Below, piece after piece: positions 1-12,200 of a DNA stretch of 64,000 nt; positions within the stretch are counted from its first letter, which is position 1, and every line of letters begins with the position of its first letter. The notes under the pieces were generated by a model, which did no database searches, was not told the origin of the DNA, and worked only from the letters and a program-made list of their open reading frames with translations. The stretch covers positions 563,501-627,500 of the forward strand of contig JACVTC010000031.1 of the NCBI GenBank assembly GCA_016946835.1, given 5' to 3'. This stretch comes from Neocallimastix lanati (nom. inval.) (taxonomy: Eukaryota; Neocallimastigomycota; Neocallimastigomycetes; Neocallimastigales; Neocallimastigaceae). The translations under genes and the position numbers were made by a program.

Positions 1-743
1 TTAACTCTATTATTAAAAGAAGATGTATCTGCAGAAGGTGAAGGGGTAGAAGGATGTCTTCTTTGATTACTACCCATATAATTTAACCTATCTGCTTTTT
101 CAGCAATTTTAAAGGCTTTTGACAGAGAAATGTTATCAAATAAGGTTAGACGTTTCCAGGCTTCAACATTGTTTTCAATGGAGTCTGTGTAATCTAAAAC
201 ACTTATCTGACTTCTTTTCTTTTTGTTTAATTTTAAATATAAAGTTTTATACTTAATATTAAAATCTTTAATTCTTTCATTTCTCTTAATTCTGAGAGCA
301 CGTAGCTCTCTTAATAAATTATTTTGATCCTCCCTAATGCCATAAAATTCTTCTATAGCTTTTACAATTCGATTAAGGGAAGGATAAGCCTTATTCTTTT
401 TATCAATTTCTTTATCTTCTTCATTATCATCATCCTCATTTTCATCATCAATATCCTTATAATTATCATCATCATAATCATCATCATTATCATCATCATC
501 CTCATCATCATCACTATCATCATCTTTATCATTATCATCCATTAATTCTTGGATGACTTTCCTGGTTTCACCAATTGAGGTTAAAACACAGGCATAAAAT
601 ATAATCTTGGAGTCTTCAACATGTTCAAGCTTTATCCAAAGCTCTAAATCAGACTTCCAAGTTTTAACATCTAAATTCTCTTTGGATATTTTTTCAATAT
701 CCCTAAGTTCTTTTTTTAAATCTTTAAAATTAATTGTACTCAT
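1..743 (-). CDS. gag: Gag, N-terminal part, of LTR retrotransposon copy Y' (runs off the window)
   Basis: Capsid/nucleocapsid precursor of a Ty3/Gypsy-like element, which would package element RNA in cytoplasmic particles. The frame is open from an ATG at 743 to the window edge, about 247 codons, with no stop, including through the repetitive acidic tract at about 425-540 (Asp/Glu-rich). It is nearly identical to the Gag of the complete element Y at 46744-47703; position 1 here corresponds to about 46967 there, so the CCHC knuckle and all of pol lie outside the window. The ATG is chosen because the matching Met starts the conserved MSTINFKDLKKEL region in both copies. The copy inserted into the older element Z' at 2955/2956. 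Function is inferred from homology to the intact copy. Confidence 0.85.
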   Translation of the reverse strand, partial: MSTINFKDLKKELRDIEKISKENLDVKTWKSDLELWIKLEHVEDSKIIFYACVLTSIGETRKVIQELMDDNDKDDDSDDDEDDDDNDDDYDDDNYKDIDDENEDDDNEEDKEIDKKNKAYPSLNRIVKAIEEFYGIREDQNNLLRELRALRIKRNERIKDFNIKYKTLYLKLNKKKRSQISVLDYTDSIENNVEAWKRLTLFDNISLSKAFKIAEKADRLNYMGSNQRRHPSTPSPSADTSSFNNRV

Positions 744-875
744 TTTAAAAAAAAAAAAAAACACTCTTTTTTAAAAAAAATAAAATAAAATTGTTTTATT
801 AATTATTTAATTGCTATATTTTTTATTTATTTATTTATTTACAATTAAAATTATATATTTAAGTAATTTATATCT

Positions 876-948
876 CTAGTGAGACGTTTCCGGCTAGTGT
901 ATATTTAATTTTGCTATATACACCCGTACTCCCCCTCCTGGACACTAG
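876..948 (-). other. Structured leader block 1, Y' copy
   Basis: Outer inverted repeat CTAGTG (876-881) / CACTAG (943-948) encloses GTGTATAT (897-904) / ATATACAC (916-923). The same arms occur in Y at 47837-47909. The GC content is well above the surrounding DNA. Role unknown; packaging, dimerisation or translation control are possible. Confidence 0.6.
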
Positions 949-1254
949 AATAAATATAAATTAATAAACTAGTTGGAGTGTTCACTATTCTTTCAAGCTA
1001 ATAACCCCTTTCGTTTATCTTTACTTAAATAAAAAAAAAATATATACAATTATTTACAAGAAAAATTATTAATATAGCAATTAAAAATATTTAAAAACAC
1101 AAAAATTAATATTTTTTTTTTTATTTATTTATTTATTTATTTATTTGTTATCGGTTATTATTACAATATTCACAATTACAATTACAATTATTATTAAGTT
1201 TATATAATTACAACTTAAAAAAATCAAATAAACTTAATTAAAAACAAGGTAAAT

Positions 1255-1600
1255 TAACAAACCTAATACAACTTGAAAAACCGCTATCTATTACAACTGC
1301 CGACCACGCAGAGGGACCTTAGTATTTCGGTATACTAAGTTAATTTAACCTGAGTTAGGTATGTGGACGCCCAAACCGTGTTGAACGTATAATGGGTGGC
1401 TTATAAGTTAATTTCTGCTTCCCAACAGTATTTAACTTATATCTGGCCGGTGGCTAATATGTTTCAGTATTAACCCCTTCCACAAATACCCAATTAAACC
1501 ACTCGCAATTATAACAAAAATTATAACTGCTATCTTACGCAGTATCCCAGTATATAGTTTTATTTGGAGCACGCGAAGACCAAATAAAACTGATGTTAAT
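1255..1600 (-). other. Structured leader block 2, Y' copy (candidate conserved RNA)
   Basis: Perfect inverted repeats: CTTAGTAT/ATACTAAG with loop TTCGGT (1318-1339), ATAAGTTAA/TTAACTTAT (1403-1440), ACTGC/GCAGT (1526-1543) and a 12-bp arm AGTTTTATTTGG/CCAAATAAAACT (1556-1591). All have counterparts in Y at 48295-48566. The 1403-1440 helix differs from Y at two base pairs, and both differences keep pairing. I read this as a folded RNA domain in the genomic transcript; function not known. Confidence 0.7.
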
Positions 1601-1968
1601 TTTTGTAACAACAACAACAACAACCACAACACAAAAACCGATAACAATAAAAAAAATTGATGATGATTATAAAAGTGTGAAAATTATTTTTTTTTTTTTT
1701 TTTTTTTTTAATTTTTAATTTAATTTAATTTAATTCTATTAAATTTAATTTAAAAAAATTATTCTAATAATTCCAAAAAAAAAAAATAAATTCTAGTAGT
1801 TCCAAATTCCTTATTCTTCCTTTTCTTCTTCTTGGTCTTCTTCTTGGTCTTCTTCTTCGTGGTCTTCTTCTTTTTGGTCTCCTTCTTCTTCTTTTTCTTC
1901 TTCTACTTCTTCTTCTTCTTCTTCTTTTTCTTCTTCTTCTCTTTCTTCTTCTTCTTCTTCTTCTTCTT

Positions 1969-1985
1969 CCCTGATATCTCCACCA
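1969..1985 (-). other. Primer binding site of Y'
   Basis: On the minus strand the site begins TGGTGGAGATATCAGGG, four bases inside the 5' LTR. It starts with TGG, as expected for pairing with a tRNA 3' CCA end. One base differs from the Y site at 49188-49204. Confidence 0.75.
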
Positions 1986-1989
1986 ATTT

Positions 1990-2955
1990 TGGTAGACTCG
2001 AGGTTGACACGTATAGATTTAAAATCAAGCAGGGGGGGGACGGGTATTACCCTGCTTTGATTTTAAAAAAAAATTCTTTTTATTAAAATTTATTTATTAT
2101 TTATTAATATAAAAATTTATTTTTTTAAAGTACATATTTTTAATTTTTAAGAAATATTTACAATATTTATATTTTTTTATAAATTTAAAGTATAATTATT
2201 TGTTTATAATTTAAGTAATTTTATAGAATTATTGAATTAATTTTATATCAATAATTCATTTTTGTTTTAATTTTTATAAATATAATAATATAATATTCAA
2301 ATATAATTTAATTAAAAATAATTATAAAATAAATATATAGAAAATAGTTTTTACTATTTTCTTTGATATTTTTAAGTTAAATAAATTGTTTTTAAGGATT
2401 AATATAATAAATTTAATAATCTTTAATTATTTTAAATAATACTTGTAATTATTTTCAAAAATAAAATAAAATTTTTATAATATTTAATTAAAAATTTGAT
2501 AATATTTAAATAATAAATTTTTATAATAATTAATAATTTTTAATAATAATTTTTAATAATAAATTTAATTAATAATCTTAATAATTTTATAATAATATTT
2601 AATAGTTATAATAAATAAATTTTTATAATAATATTTAATAATTTTAATAATTTTATAATATTAATAGTTTATAATAATTTTTATAATAATATTTAATTAA
2701 TAATTTTAATAATTTAGTATCTTAAAAGTATAATTTTAATATTTACAATTGTATTTTAATATATACATATATTTAATAATATAACAATAAAGTAATTAAT
2801 TAAAATTGATTTACATTATTTACAAGTTAAAATTAATTTATATCAAAATAAATTAAATTTTATTATTAAGTTTAGGTTATCAAGAATATAGGAAAGTACA
2901 ATTTAGTAAAGAATTATTAATAATAAAATAAAGGTTATTAATTCATTCTTTACCA
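1990..2955 (-). repeat. 5' LTR of element Y' (966 bp)
   Basis: Begins TGGTAGACTCG and ends TTTACCA (plus strand), giving the inverted ends TGGTA/TACCA. It matches the Y LTRs at 41647-42662 and 49209-50225 and the solo LTR at 38682-39697, with clearly more differences than the Y pair shows. It contains the terminal hairpin AAAATCAAGCAGGG / CCCTGCTTTGATTTT near 2020-2066. The right flank is GCTA, inside the Z' protease region; the partner duplication lies left of the window. Confidence 0.9.
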
Positions 2956-4618
2956 GCTATAGGATTCTTATTAATTTTAAATTTCTCAAGAGCAGATTTG
3001 GTAATCATATTTAAGCTAGCACACGAATCTAATAATATAATAGCATCTGCATCTTCTATTTTCCCTCTTACTTTTACAATTTTGTTATTACTAATCGCAG
3101 TAATAACATTAGTTATTGTGTTAGTAGTTGTAGCAGGAGTTAACTTTAATTTTTGTGCAAAGGCAGTTCATAGCTTTGGAAACACATCTAATAAATTCAC
3201 TAATTTTGTTACAACCTCTATCGACGCAATTTCATTAACCAAATCATCAATTTTAAAAGATTCAAAACCTTCCATCAGTCGTATGTGCTTCTCGATTTTC
3301 TTCAATTTATCTGGAGCTGAATTGGTTGGTGTGTTATGCTGAACTTGTTATTTAATTTCCTGTATCCTTTCCTGTTTATTTTTCTTTTTTACATTACCAA
3401 TATTTTCTTGATTAATTATTGATACATCTAATTGTTCTAAACGTTCAGTTTCTTTTGATACTTTCTCTTCCTTATTAGTATTATTAGAATCAGGTTTATT
3501 AGCTTCCATCGCAATATCTTCTGATATTAAATCTATAATTTCGCCCTTTTCTCTTTCTTTTGTGGATACTTCTTCTTTATTACTTGTGGCCTTATCCATT
3601 TGTCTATCCTGTATATCATTTATTTCTATTGAACTCATAAGTTTATCTTCATTCAAAGATTTTGTTTTGAAATATTATTATTTATAAAATTTTTATTATA
3701 ATTCATAGCATCTGTATTTATAGGAATTGGGTTATTTCCTAAAGATTGTGGTGTGTCCTTATAAGGTGAAGTTTTTATTCTACTTGGCGATTTATTTCTT
3801 CTGACAGCAGCTACAGCTACTTCTGAAGTTGTATTATAATTGTTTGTATTCATGGGATTAAAGAATTGGTTATTTCTAATATTCATTCCTCTATTATTGT
3901 TAAATGCATTATTAATATTATCTCTTGCTAACATCATTCTTCTAGGGTAATTATTACTAATATGAGTAGCTAAAAATGAATTATTCATGTTATTCATGCT
4001 AGAATAAATAGGATGCAATGAAATAGAAGATGAAGAATTTTGAGCCACCATTGAAACGTGGTTATTATAAATATTGTGTTGTACTCCAATAGTATTATTC
4101 AATTCTTGTTCAGCTTTCTCAGCAGTTTCAGCTATTTTATAGGCTTCCTGAAGGTTAGTGCAACCAGAGATAAATACCTGCGAATAAGGATAAGTCCTAG
4201 AACTAATAGATTTCCTATAGTTTTTAACAGTTACCATGGATTGATAATCTCTATTGAGGTCATGGTAAAGTCGTCTATATCTGTTGTTGAAACTTCTGAT
4301 TGATTCATCATCCCTGATAACTAAACTGTGTATGTAGTCGAGCTTATCACTATCAGTAATGTCTAGATGTTCTTCTATGGCCTTTCGAATCTCTTTTAAG
4401 GTAGGATACCTCGTTTCGGATTTTCTTGTTGTTACTAGATATTTTAAAACTGACTGTAAATCAAGATCAACCGCTTCATTTGCCCAAACAAAAAGTCTTT
4501 CAGGGTCCTTTATATTACAGACTCTCATAATGGATTTAAATTCATCTATCCACTCAGGAACATTATAATTGTAATCCTCTAAAAGTGGTAAAACTTTATA
4601 AATTTTTAAGGAATCCAT
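2956..4618 (-). pseudogene. Decayed gag-protease reading frame of element Z'
   Basis: Homologue of the Z element proteins (51077-55179). Segment 4618-3653 (321 codons) starts MDSLKIYKVLPLL and matches the Z Gag N-terminus, then passes directly into a region that in Z lies after the gag-pol frameshift (about VAAVRRNKSPSRIK). The CCHC knuckle, the long Asn-rich stretches and the slippery site seen in Z are missing, so an internal deletion fused the two parts. A further frame change at 3653-3656, then an in-frame TAA at 3348-3350, break it again. Below that the frame continues with a retropepsin motif LLDSCASLNMI near 3020-3060 until the Y' LTR interrupts it at 2956. Not expected to be functional. 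Confidence 0.8.
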
Positions 4619-4910
4619 CTCGTTAAAGATTTTATAAAAAAAAATTCTATACTGAAATATAATTATACAAAATTTTTATTTATTGCAATATATAAGTATC
4701 TAATTAACTATTAATGTATATACATTTATTTATTATAATAGTTTTTCTTAATTAAAAAAAAATTATATTTTTATTATTTTTATTTTATTTCACGCGTCAC
4801 TAATGTTATTTACGCGTTCAAGAAAAAAAACTTCTTTTTTTTTTTTATTAAATTTATTCTTATATTTTCTTATTAAGGTTTGATTACACGCCCGGATTTT
4901 CCACCAATTT
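4619..4910 (-). other. Short leader of Z' with primer binding site (4889-4906)
   Basis: AT-rich 5' leader. The plus strand reads CGCCCGGATTTTCCACCA at 4889-4906; its complement begins TGGTGG and is a tRNA primer site. One base differs from the corresponding part of the Z site at 55393-55411. Confidence 0.65.
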
Positions 4911-5336
4911 TGATACAAGATTTTTAACTTGTATAGGGATCAGGGTGTAATCTTATGCGTAAACACTTAATAAATTCTATAAGAATAATTATACTTCAAT
5001 AATAATATTTCACACAATAATTTAAATATGTCAATCTTTTATTATTATTTATCTTTATTTAATTTAAGTACAACCAATTATGCAATTATTATTCTATTAT
5101 AATCTATATAAGAATATTAATTACTCCTCTAATTCAATATTATTATATAATTATCTCTAGAATATTTTATACATATCTCTTACTTAAATTAACTAACTAA
5201 CTAACTAACTAACTGTTTATTTATATTCTTTTAATATTATTCTAAACATAAAATAAACTATTTAACTTTAAAAACTATATTATTCTTACTATCAACAATT
5301 TTACTAATTTTAACTATTTATTAATATTTCGTACCA
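4911..5336 (-). repeat. Probable 5' LTR of Z' (about 426 bp)
   Basis: Starts TGATACAAG four bases beyond the primer site. I place the end at CGTACCA because the next four bases (GCAA) and a TG start a new element at 5341, the pattern seen elsewhere in this array. The inverted ends are imperfect (TGATAC versus GTACCA). The right boundary is an inference. Confidence 0.5.
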
Positions 5337-5340
5337 GCAA

Positions 5341-7826
5341 TGTTGCAGGATTTCTAATAATTTAAATTTTTATTCTCCAAAAATAATATATTCTTAATAA
5401 TTAAATTTCCTTTTTATCTTTATTAACTCTTAAATTTTTTATTAAGTATTTTCTTTTTCTTTTATATTTTTTTTTTTACTACATGAATTTTATAATTATT
5501 TTAATTCTTATTAGAATTAATTATTACATGTGATTTTAATAATATTTTTTAAAAGTTATTTTAATAATAAAAATATTAATATTAATATAATTAATATTAT
5601 TTTTAATGACAAAATATTAATAATGATAAAATTAATAAATTTAACAATAAAATTATTGATAATATTTTCGATAATATAATTCTTAAAACATTTTAATATA
5701 AATAATAATTAAATATAATAATAAAACAATTTAATTAATATAAAATAATAATTATTTAATAATTAGTCATTAATCAATTTAATAAAATGATATAGAATAT
5801 AAATAAAAACTTTAATTAATATAAAAATTAATTTATTATAAACACATAAATATATTAAAAATTATGTTAATTGCAAATTGGTAAATTATTATAATTGTGG
5901 CTAGTGAAAATATCATTAGAATTTAGGAAATTAATGATAACATAAAAATATGAAATTCATTGTGTATTATTAATAATTTATTATATTAAATAACTTTTAT
6001 TTTATTTCTAATATTTATTATATTTTATAACATTTAATTATGTATATATATTTTATTAAACTTTATATTTTATTATATGAAAACTTTATTATAAATTAGT
6101 ATAAATGTAAATTATTTTATATTATGTAATTGTTAAGTTGTTAACTAACTAATTATTATTACTAAATAAATAAAAATAAATATTAAAAAGAATATAATCG
6201 CTTCTCCCAGAAAGTGGAAATTAGAATCGAGTTATATCAAAAATAATAATTATTTAATAATTAGTCATTAATCAATTTAATTTGATAATTGTAATGAATC
6301 CGTCAATAAAAAACAGATTATAACAATAAAAAAACACTACAATTTAAACAAATAAAATTAAAGTAATTTCTTTTATTAATAATTTCTTTTATTAATAAAT
6401 TCTTTTATTAATTATAAACTTCTTTTATGTTATTAACTGTAAAATAGTTAATAACTAATACATCGATTTAATTAAGAAAAAATTACATGTATTTATATTT
6501 TTTCTTATTACAATATTAATATATGATGTTATTTAATAATATATATAAAACTATTTATTTATAAACAAAAGATTTTTTAATTAATAATTTTTATTATTTA
6601 TTAATTTACTAAAACTAAAATTAATTTTTTTAAACTCTTTATTTTATTTATTATTTTAATACTTATAATAATTTTAATTATATATTTAATATTGAAAAAC
6701 TATTTTTATAAATATTAACTATTTAAGATTATTCCTAAATTAATATTTAACTATTTAAAACTAAACTAAATTAACTAAACTAATTAAAAAATATTTTCAA
6801 TTTAAAAAAAAATAATTAAATTTTATTTCAATAAATTTTATATTATAAAAATAATTCATATACATTAAATAAATTAATTGTACGAAAAATTAAGCCATTT
6901 AATATATTAAAGATTTATTAAATCTTTACAATAATTTATATAATTATTTTAAATTAAAAATAAAATTATGAAATTATAAAAATAGTTTAAATTAATTAAC
7001 ATATAAAGTTATTAAATTTAATTATAATTTCGAATTGTTGTTGAAATTACAACTGAATTAAATTTCAATTTCAATTAATTTCAATTAAATTATTAAAAAC
7101 AAAATAATTAATAAAAATTTATAATTCATTAATTATTCTTTAAATTTTATTTATTTTATAATATTATAAGTTATTTGATCATCTTAGGACCAGCTTAGGC
7201 CTACTGATTCTAATGATATCATATTAAACTTAAATATTATTAATAAATAAAATATTTATTCAACATGAATCATTTGGTCATGTCATCCTTGATTCATAAA
7301 TTAATGTTTATGTATTAATTTATGTTATATTGATTTAATTAATTATTAATTATTAATTACTATATTAAATATTTAAATTTAATATTATATTATATATATT
7401 AGCTAATATATTAGATTAAAAAATATAATTTATTTATATTAAACATATTCTTATACTAAATATTATTATTATCAACTTTATATTATTATTATCAATATTC
7501 TCAAACCTACAAAGTATAAAAAGAAAATTCAAATTTATCTTTTTGTTCTTTGTAAGGTTATAGTTAACCTATTATAATATAACTATATATTTTTATTAAT
7601 AAATAAAAATTTTTTATCATATCAAACCAATTATTAGTTTTAATTAAGTGTTAAATTAACAAATTTAACTTTATAACTCTTTTATTTTAGTAATTTATTT
7701 ATATCTATATAGTTATATTATATAGATATATCAACCTGATTCCGTCGTTAAATTTAATCTATCTACTTTTTAACAATTGTATAATTTAAATCATTAGTTT
7801 ATTGTATTTTGGCTTGTTCCGTAACA
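5341..7826 (+). repeat. Solo LTR-like insertion related to family P (about 2.5 kb), flanked by GCAA
   Basis: Starts TGTTGCAGGATTT, resembling the P LTR start TGTCAAGGATTT, and ends CGTAACA. GCAA occurs immediately on both sides (5337-5340, 7827-7830). Near 7515-7560 it has a TATAAAAAG box followed by CTTTGTAAGGTTAT, matching the promoter/start region of the P LTR. It is far longer than P's 651 bp, so it probably contains further insertions. A 40-bp segment is directly repeated at about 5743-5783 and 6240-6280. No coding sequence is visible. Confidence 0.55.
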
Positions 7827-7830
7827 GCAA

Positions 7831-8989
7831 ATGGGACGTAATGCTCTATATTAATTATTTTTATAATATTTTATTTATTTTTATTTTATTTTATTAATAT
7901 TATTATTTTTTCCTTCCAAAATTTATTTTTTGTAAATTTTCCTATTTATATATGTTTTTAAAATTTAATTTAATATTTTTATACTATTTGATTATTTTCC
8001 TAATTTTTATTTTATAATTTTTATACAATTTAATTGTTAATATAAATTGAATTAATATATTATACCTTAAAAATAATAAACAATATTTATTTTAAATACA
8101 TATTAAAAAAAATAATTAAAAATATTTATTTTAAATACATATTATTTAGAAATGTTAGTAATTTAGAATTATTTAACTATTTTAGTTTATTATTTACATA
8201 AATAAAAATACTAATTTTTAATTAAAAATATACTTTAATTTAATAATTTAATTGTTTGTTAAATAACTATCGTTATTTATAAACTAATAAAATATAAATT
8301 TAAATAATTTAAAATTTTTTTTGATTAGGTTATTTTCTTAAATTTAAGAAATTCATGTTTTTCTGAACGTAACGTTCCAACATGTAATAATTCTATTAAG
8401 AACTAACTCAAAATAGAATTATTAACTACAACTTAACGACTAATTCATTAAGTTGAGAAAATAAAATAAAATAAATTTTTTTACCTTTAGAGTAGAGTTT
8501 ATTATAAAATTAATTATAATAATAACACAAAAAGTAAGAGAAGAATTGTTTGTATAAATTGATTTTAAAAATATGTTTTTGAATAAAATATTTTTATTAA
8601 TTTATTAAAGTTAAAAATATAAAATTGTTACTATTATAACTATGTTTTTATAATAATAACTCTTGATTTCTCAAAGAGAACTCAAGAGCCTTATTTATAT
8701 TTTTTTATGAAAATAAGGTTAAATAAGAAAGGGTTTTCTAATCTTAACAAATCTCTTATCTAGTAAAAGATTAGATAGAAAAACCTAGATAAGTTTTCGA
8801 TCGATATTCTATCCATATCGATCATCGCATCAATTAAGTAAAACCGATTACTTCTAAAAATTAATTGGAAAAAATCTTAATTAACCGATTTTCCAATCTA
8901 ATGATCGAAAATAAAAGAATAAAATAATAAAAGATATTTCGATCATATAATTTATCCTTATATTAAAAATATAAAATTAAATAGTTAAT
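7831..8989. other. AT-rich DNA without recognised gene
   Basis: No convincing reading frame. Small palindromes are present (GAACG/CGTTC near 8369-8381), and a locally less AT-rich stretch at about 8760-8900 contains repeated CGATC-type words. It may be old LTR sequence; I cannot assign it. Confidence 0.4.
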
Positions 8990-9122
8990 AAAATACAGAA
9001 TACATTATAAAATACAGAATACATTATAAAATACAGAATACATTATAAAATACAGAATACATTATAAAATACAGAATACATTATAAAATACAGAATACAT
9101 TATAAAATACAGAATAAAATAC
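8990..9122. repeat. 19-bp tandem repeat, about 7 copies
   Basis: Unit AAAATACAGAATACATTAT repeated head to tail. The CAGAA core recurs at 8996, 9015, 9034, 9053, 9072, 9091 and 9110, exactly every 19 bases and almost without variation. Confidence 0.9.
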
Positions 9123-9280
9123 AATACAAAATACATTAATTACAGAAAATATATTATTTAAAATTAATTAAATAAATTTAATAAATATTATATGTAATTA
9201 AATAAAGTTATAGTTATAATAACTTAACTAAGAAAATATAATTATTTGTTAGCAAATAATTATAGATTCTTACACAACAA

Positions 9281-12200
9281 TGATACGGGCTGGGGTTGAA
9301 ACACTAAGATATTCAAAACAAAAAAATAAATATTAACACATAACTATAAAAATAAATTTGGAAACAAGAAAAAAAATTAAATTTTAAAATATTCTTTATT
9401 TAAATTTAAAATTAAAATTATTTGTTCCAAGTATTAAAAAGAAAGAAATTTATTCTTCTTTTTATACTTTTATTTTAATACATTTTATTTATTATTAATA
9501 TATTATTTATAAAAAACTATTATAACTATTTTATTTTAATTTTTAACTATTATTTTAAATTATTTTTTTTTTTTAAAAAATAACATTTATTAAATTAAAA
9601 TATAAAAAATTAATTTAGAGATTGTATCACGAAGGGCATTCCGGGCGGTAGCTTCTTCTTGATATTGTTTTTCAGAGAGAGAATTATACAGAATTGATAT
9701 TTTCTGTATTTTTGATCATTTTTATTATTGGAATTCTTCTGTATTTTAGTTCATTTTTATTTTAATAAAGATTTAATTTATTTTTGATTTTTGTTTTATT
9801 TTTAGTTTATTTCAAAGGTTTTAGAAAATATTATACAGAAACTTATAATTCTATATTTTATATCAAATATTTATTGAAATAGGTTTTTATTATTCTTAAT
9901 ATAAAAATAAGAATTAGCAATGATTTAAATATTATATAATTTTTAATAAGAATATTTAGTAATAATTTTTATTATATTTAATTTTAATAAGAATATTTAA
10001 TAATAATTTTTATTAGATTTGATATTAATAAAAGAATATTTAATAAGAATATTTAATAATAATTTTTATTATATTTAATATTAATAAAAGATTTTTATTA
10101 GAATATTTAATAATAATTTTTATTATATTTGATATTAATAAAAGATTTTAATGAGAATATTTAATAATAATTTTTATTATATTTAATATTAATAAAATAT
10201 TTAATAATTATTTTTATTAGATTTGATATTAATAAAAGATTTTAATAAGAATATTTAATAATAATTTTTATTATATTTAATATTAATAAAAGAATTTATA
10301 AGAATATTTAATAATAATTTTTATTATATTTGATATTAATAAATGATTTTAATAAGAATATTTAATAATAATTTTTATTAGATTTGATATTAATAAAAGA
10401 ATATTTAATAAGAATATTTAATAATAATTTTTATTATATTTAATATTAATTAATATTAATAAAAGAATTTTATAAGAATATTTAATAATAATTCTTATTA
10501 TATTTGATTTTAATAAAAGAAATTTATAAGAATATTTAATAATAATTTTTATTATATTTAATATTAATAAAAGAATTTTATAAGAATATTTAATAATTAT
10601 TTTTATTATATTTGATATTAATAAAGGAAATTAATAAGAATATTTAATAAAAATTTTTATTATATTTGATATTAATAAAAGATTTTAATAAGAATATTTA
10701 ATAATAATTTTTATTATATTTAATATTAATAAAAGATTTTTATTAGAATATTTAATAATAATTTTTATTATATTTGATATTAATAAAAGATTTTAATGAG
10801 AATATTTAATAATAATTTTTATTATATTTAATATTAATAAAAAAATTTATAAGAATATTTAATAATAATTTTTATTATATTTGATATTAATAAATGATTT
10901 TAATAAGAATATTTAATAATTATTTTTATTAGATTTGATATTAATAAAAGATTTTAATAAGAATATTTAATAATTATTTTTATTAGATTTGATATTAATA
11001 AAAGATTTTAATAAGAATATTTAATAATAATTTTTATTATATTTAATATTAATAAAAAAATTTATAAGAATATTTAATAATAATTTTTATTATATTTGAT
11101 ATTAATAAATGATTTTAATAAGAATATTTAATAATAATTTTTATTAGATTTGATATTAATAAAAGAATATTTAATAAGAATATTTAATAATAATTTTTAT
11201 TATATTTGATATTAATAAATGATTTTAATAAGAATATTTAATAATAATTTTTATTATAAAAGATTTTAATAAGAATATTTAATAATAATTTTTATTAGAT
11301 TTGATATTAATAAAAGATTTTAATAAGAATATTTAATAATTATTTTTATTAGATTTGATATTAATAAAAGATTTTAATAAGAATATTTAATAATAATTTT
11401 TATTATATTTAATATTAATAAAAAAATTTATAAGAATATTTAATAATAATTTTTATTATATTTGATATTAATAAATGATTTTAATAAGAATATTTAATAA
11501 TAATTTTTATTAGATTTGATATTAATAAAAGAATATTTAATAAGAATATTTAATAATAATTTTTATTATATTTGATATTAATAAATGATTTTAATAAGAA
11601 TATTTAATAATAATTTTTATTAGATTTGATATTAATAAAAGATTTTAATGAGAATATTTAATAATAATTTTTATTATATTTAATATTAATAAAATATTTA
11701 ATAATTATTTTTATTAGATTTGATATTAATAAATGATTTTAATAAGAATATTTAATAATAATTTTTATTATATTTAATATTAATAAAATATTTAATAATT
11801 ATTTTTATTAGATTTGATATTAATAAATGATTTTAATAAGAATATTTAATAATAATTTTTATTAGATTTAATATTAATAAAATATTTAATAATTATTTTT
11901 ATTAGATTTGATATTAATAAAAGATTTTAATAAGAATATTTAATAATAATTTTTATTATATTTAATATTAATAAAATATTTAATAATTATTTTTATTAGA
12001 TTTGATATTAATAAATGATTTTAATAAGAATATTTAATAATAATTTTTATTAGATTTGATATTAATAAAAGAATATTTAATAAGAATATTTAATAATAAT
12101 TTTTATTATATTTGATATTAATAAATGATTTTAATAAGAATATTTAATAATAATTTTTATTATATTTAATATTAATAAAATATTTAATAATTATTTTTAT

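Larger units (their letters stand above)
744..1989 (-). other. Long structured 5' leader of element Y'
   Basis: Non-coding stretch between gag and the 5' LTR. It holds two GC-richer blocks with hairpins (876-948 and about 1255-1600) embedded in poly-A/T, a long T run near 1690, and a CTT/CTTGGT-type simple repeat at about 1815-1968. The tRNA primer site sits at 1969-1985. It is homologous along its length to 47704-49208 of element Y. Confidence 0.7.

Noticed and set aside
324-545. Plus-strand ORF with Ile run, also seen at 47287-47505
   Set aside because: Antisense of the Asp-rich tract of Gag in both Y copies.
2998-3342. 114-codon plus-strand ORF
   Set aside because: Antisense of the Z' protease region.
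3640-3660. A -1 frameshift signal in Z'
   Set aside because: The next frame is -1, but no heptamer or hairpin is present and the upstream frame already contains post-frameshift sequence, so this is more likely a mutation after an internal deletion.
8990-9122. CRISPR-like array
   Set aside because: The 19-bp repeats are directly adjacent with no spacers; it is a tandem repeat in a eukaryotic-type sequence.
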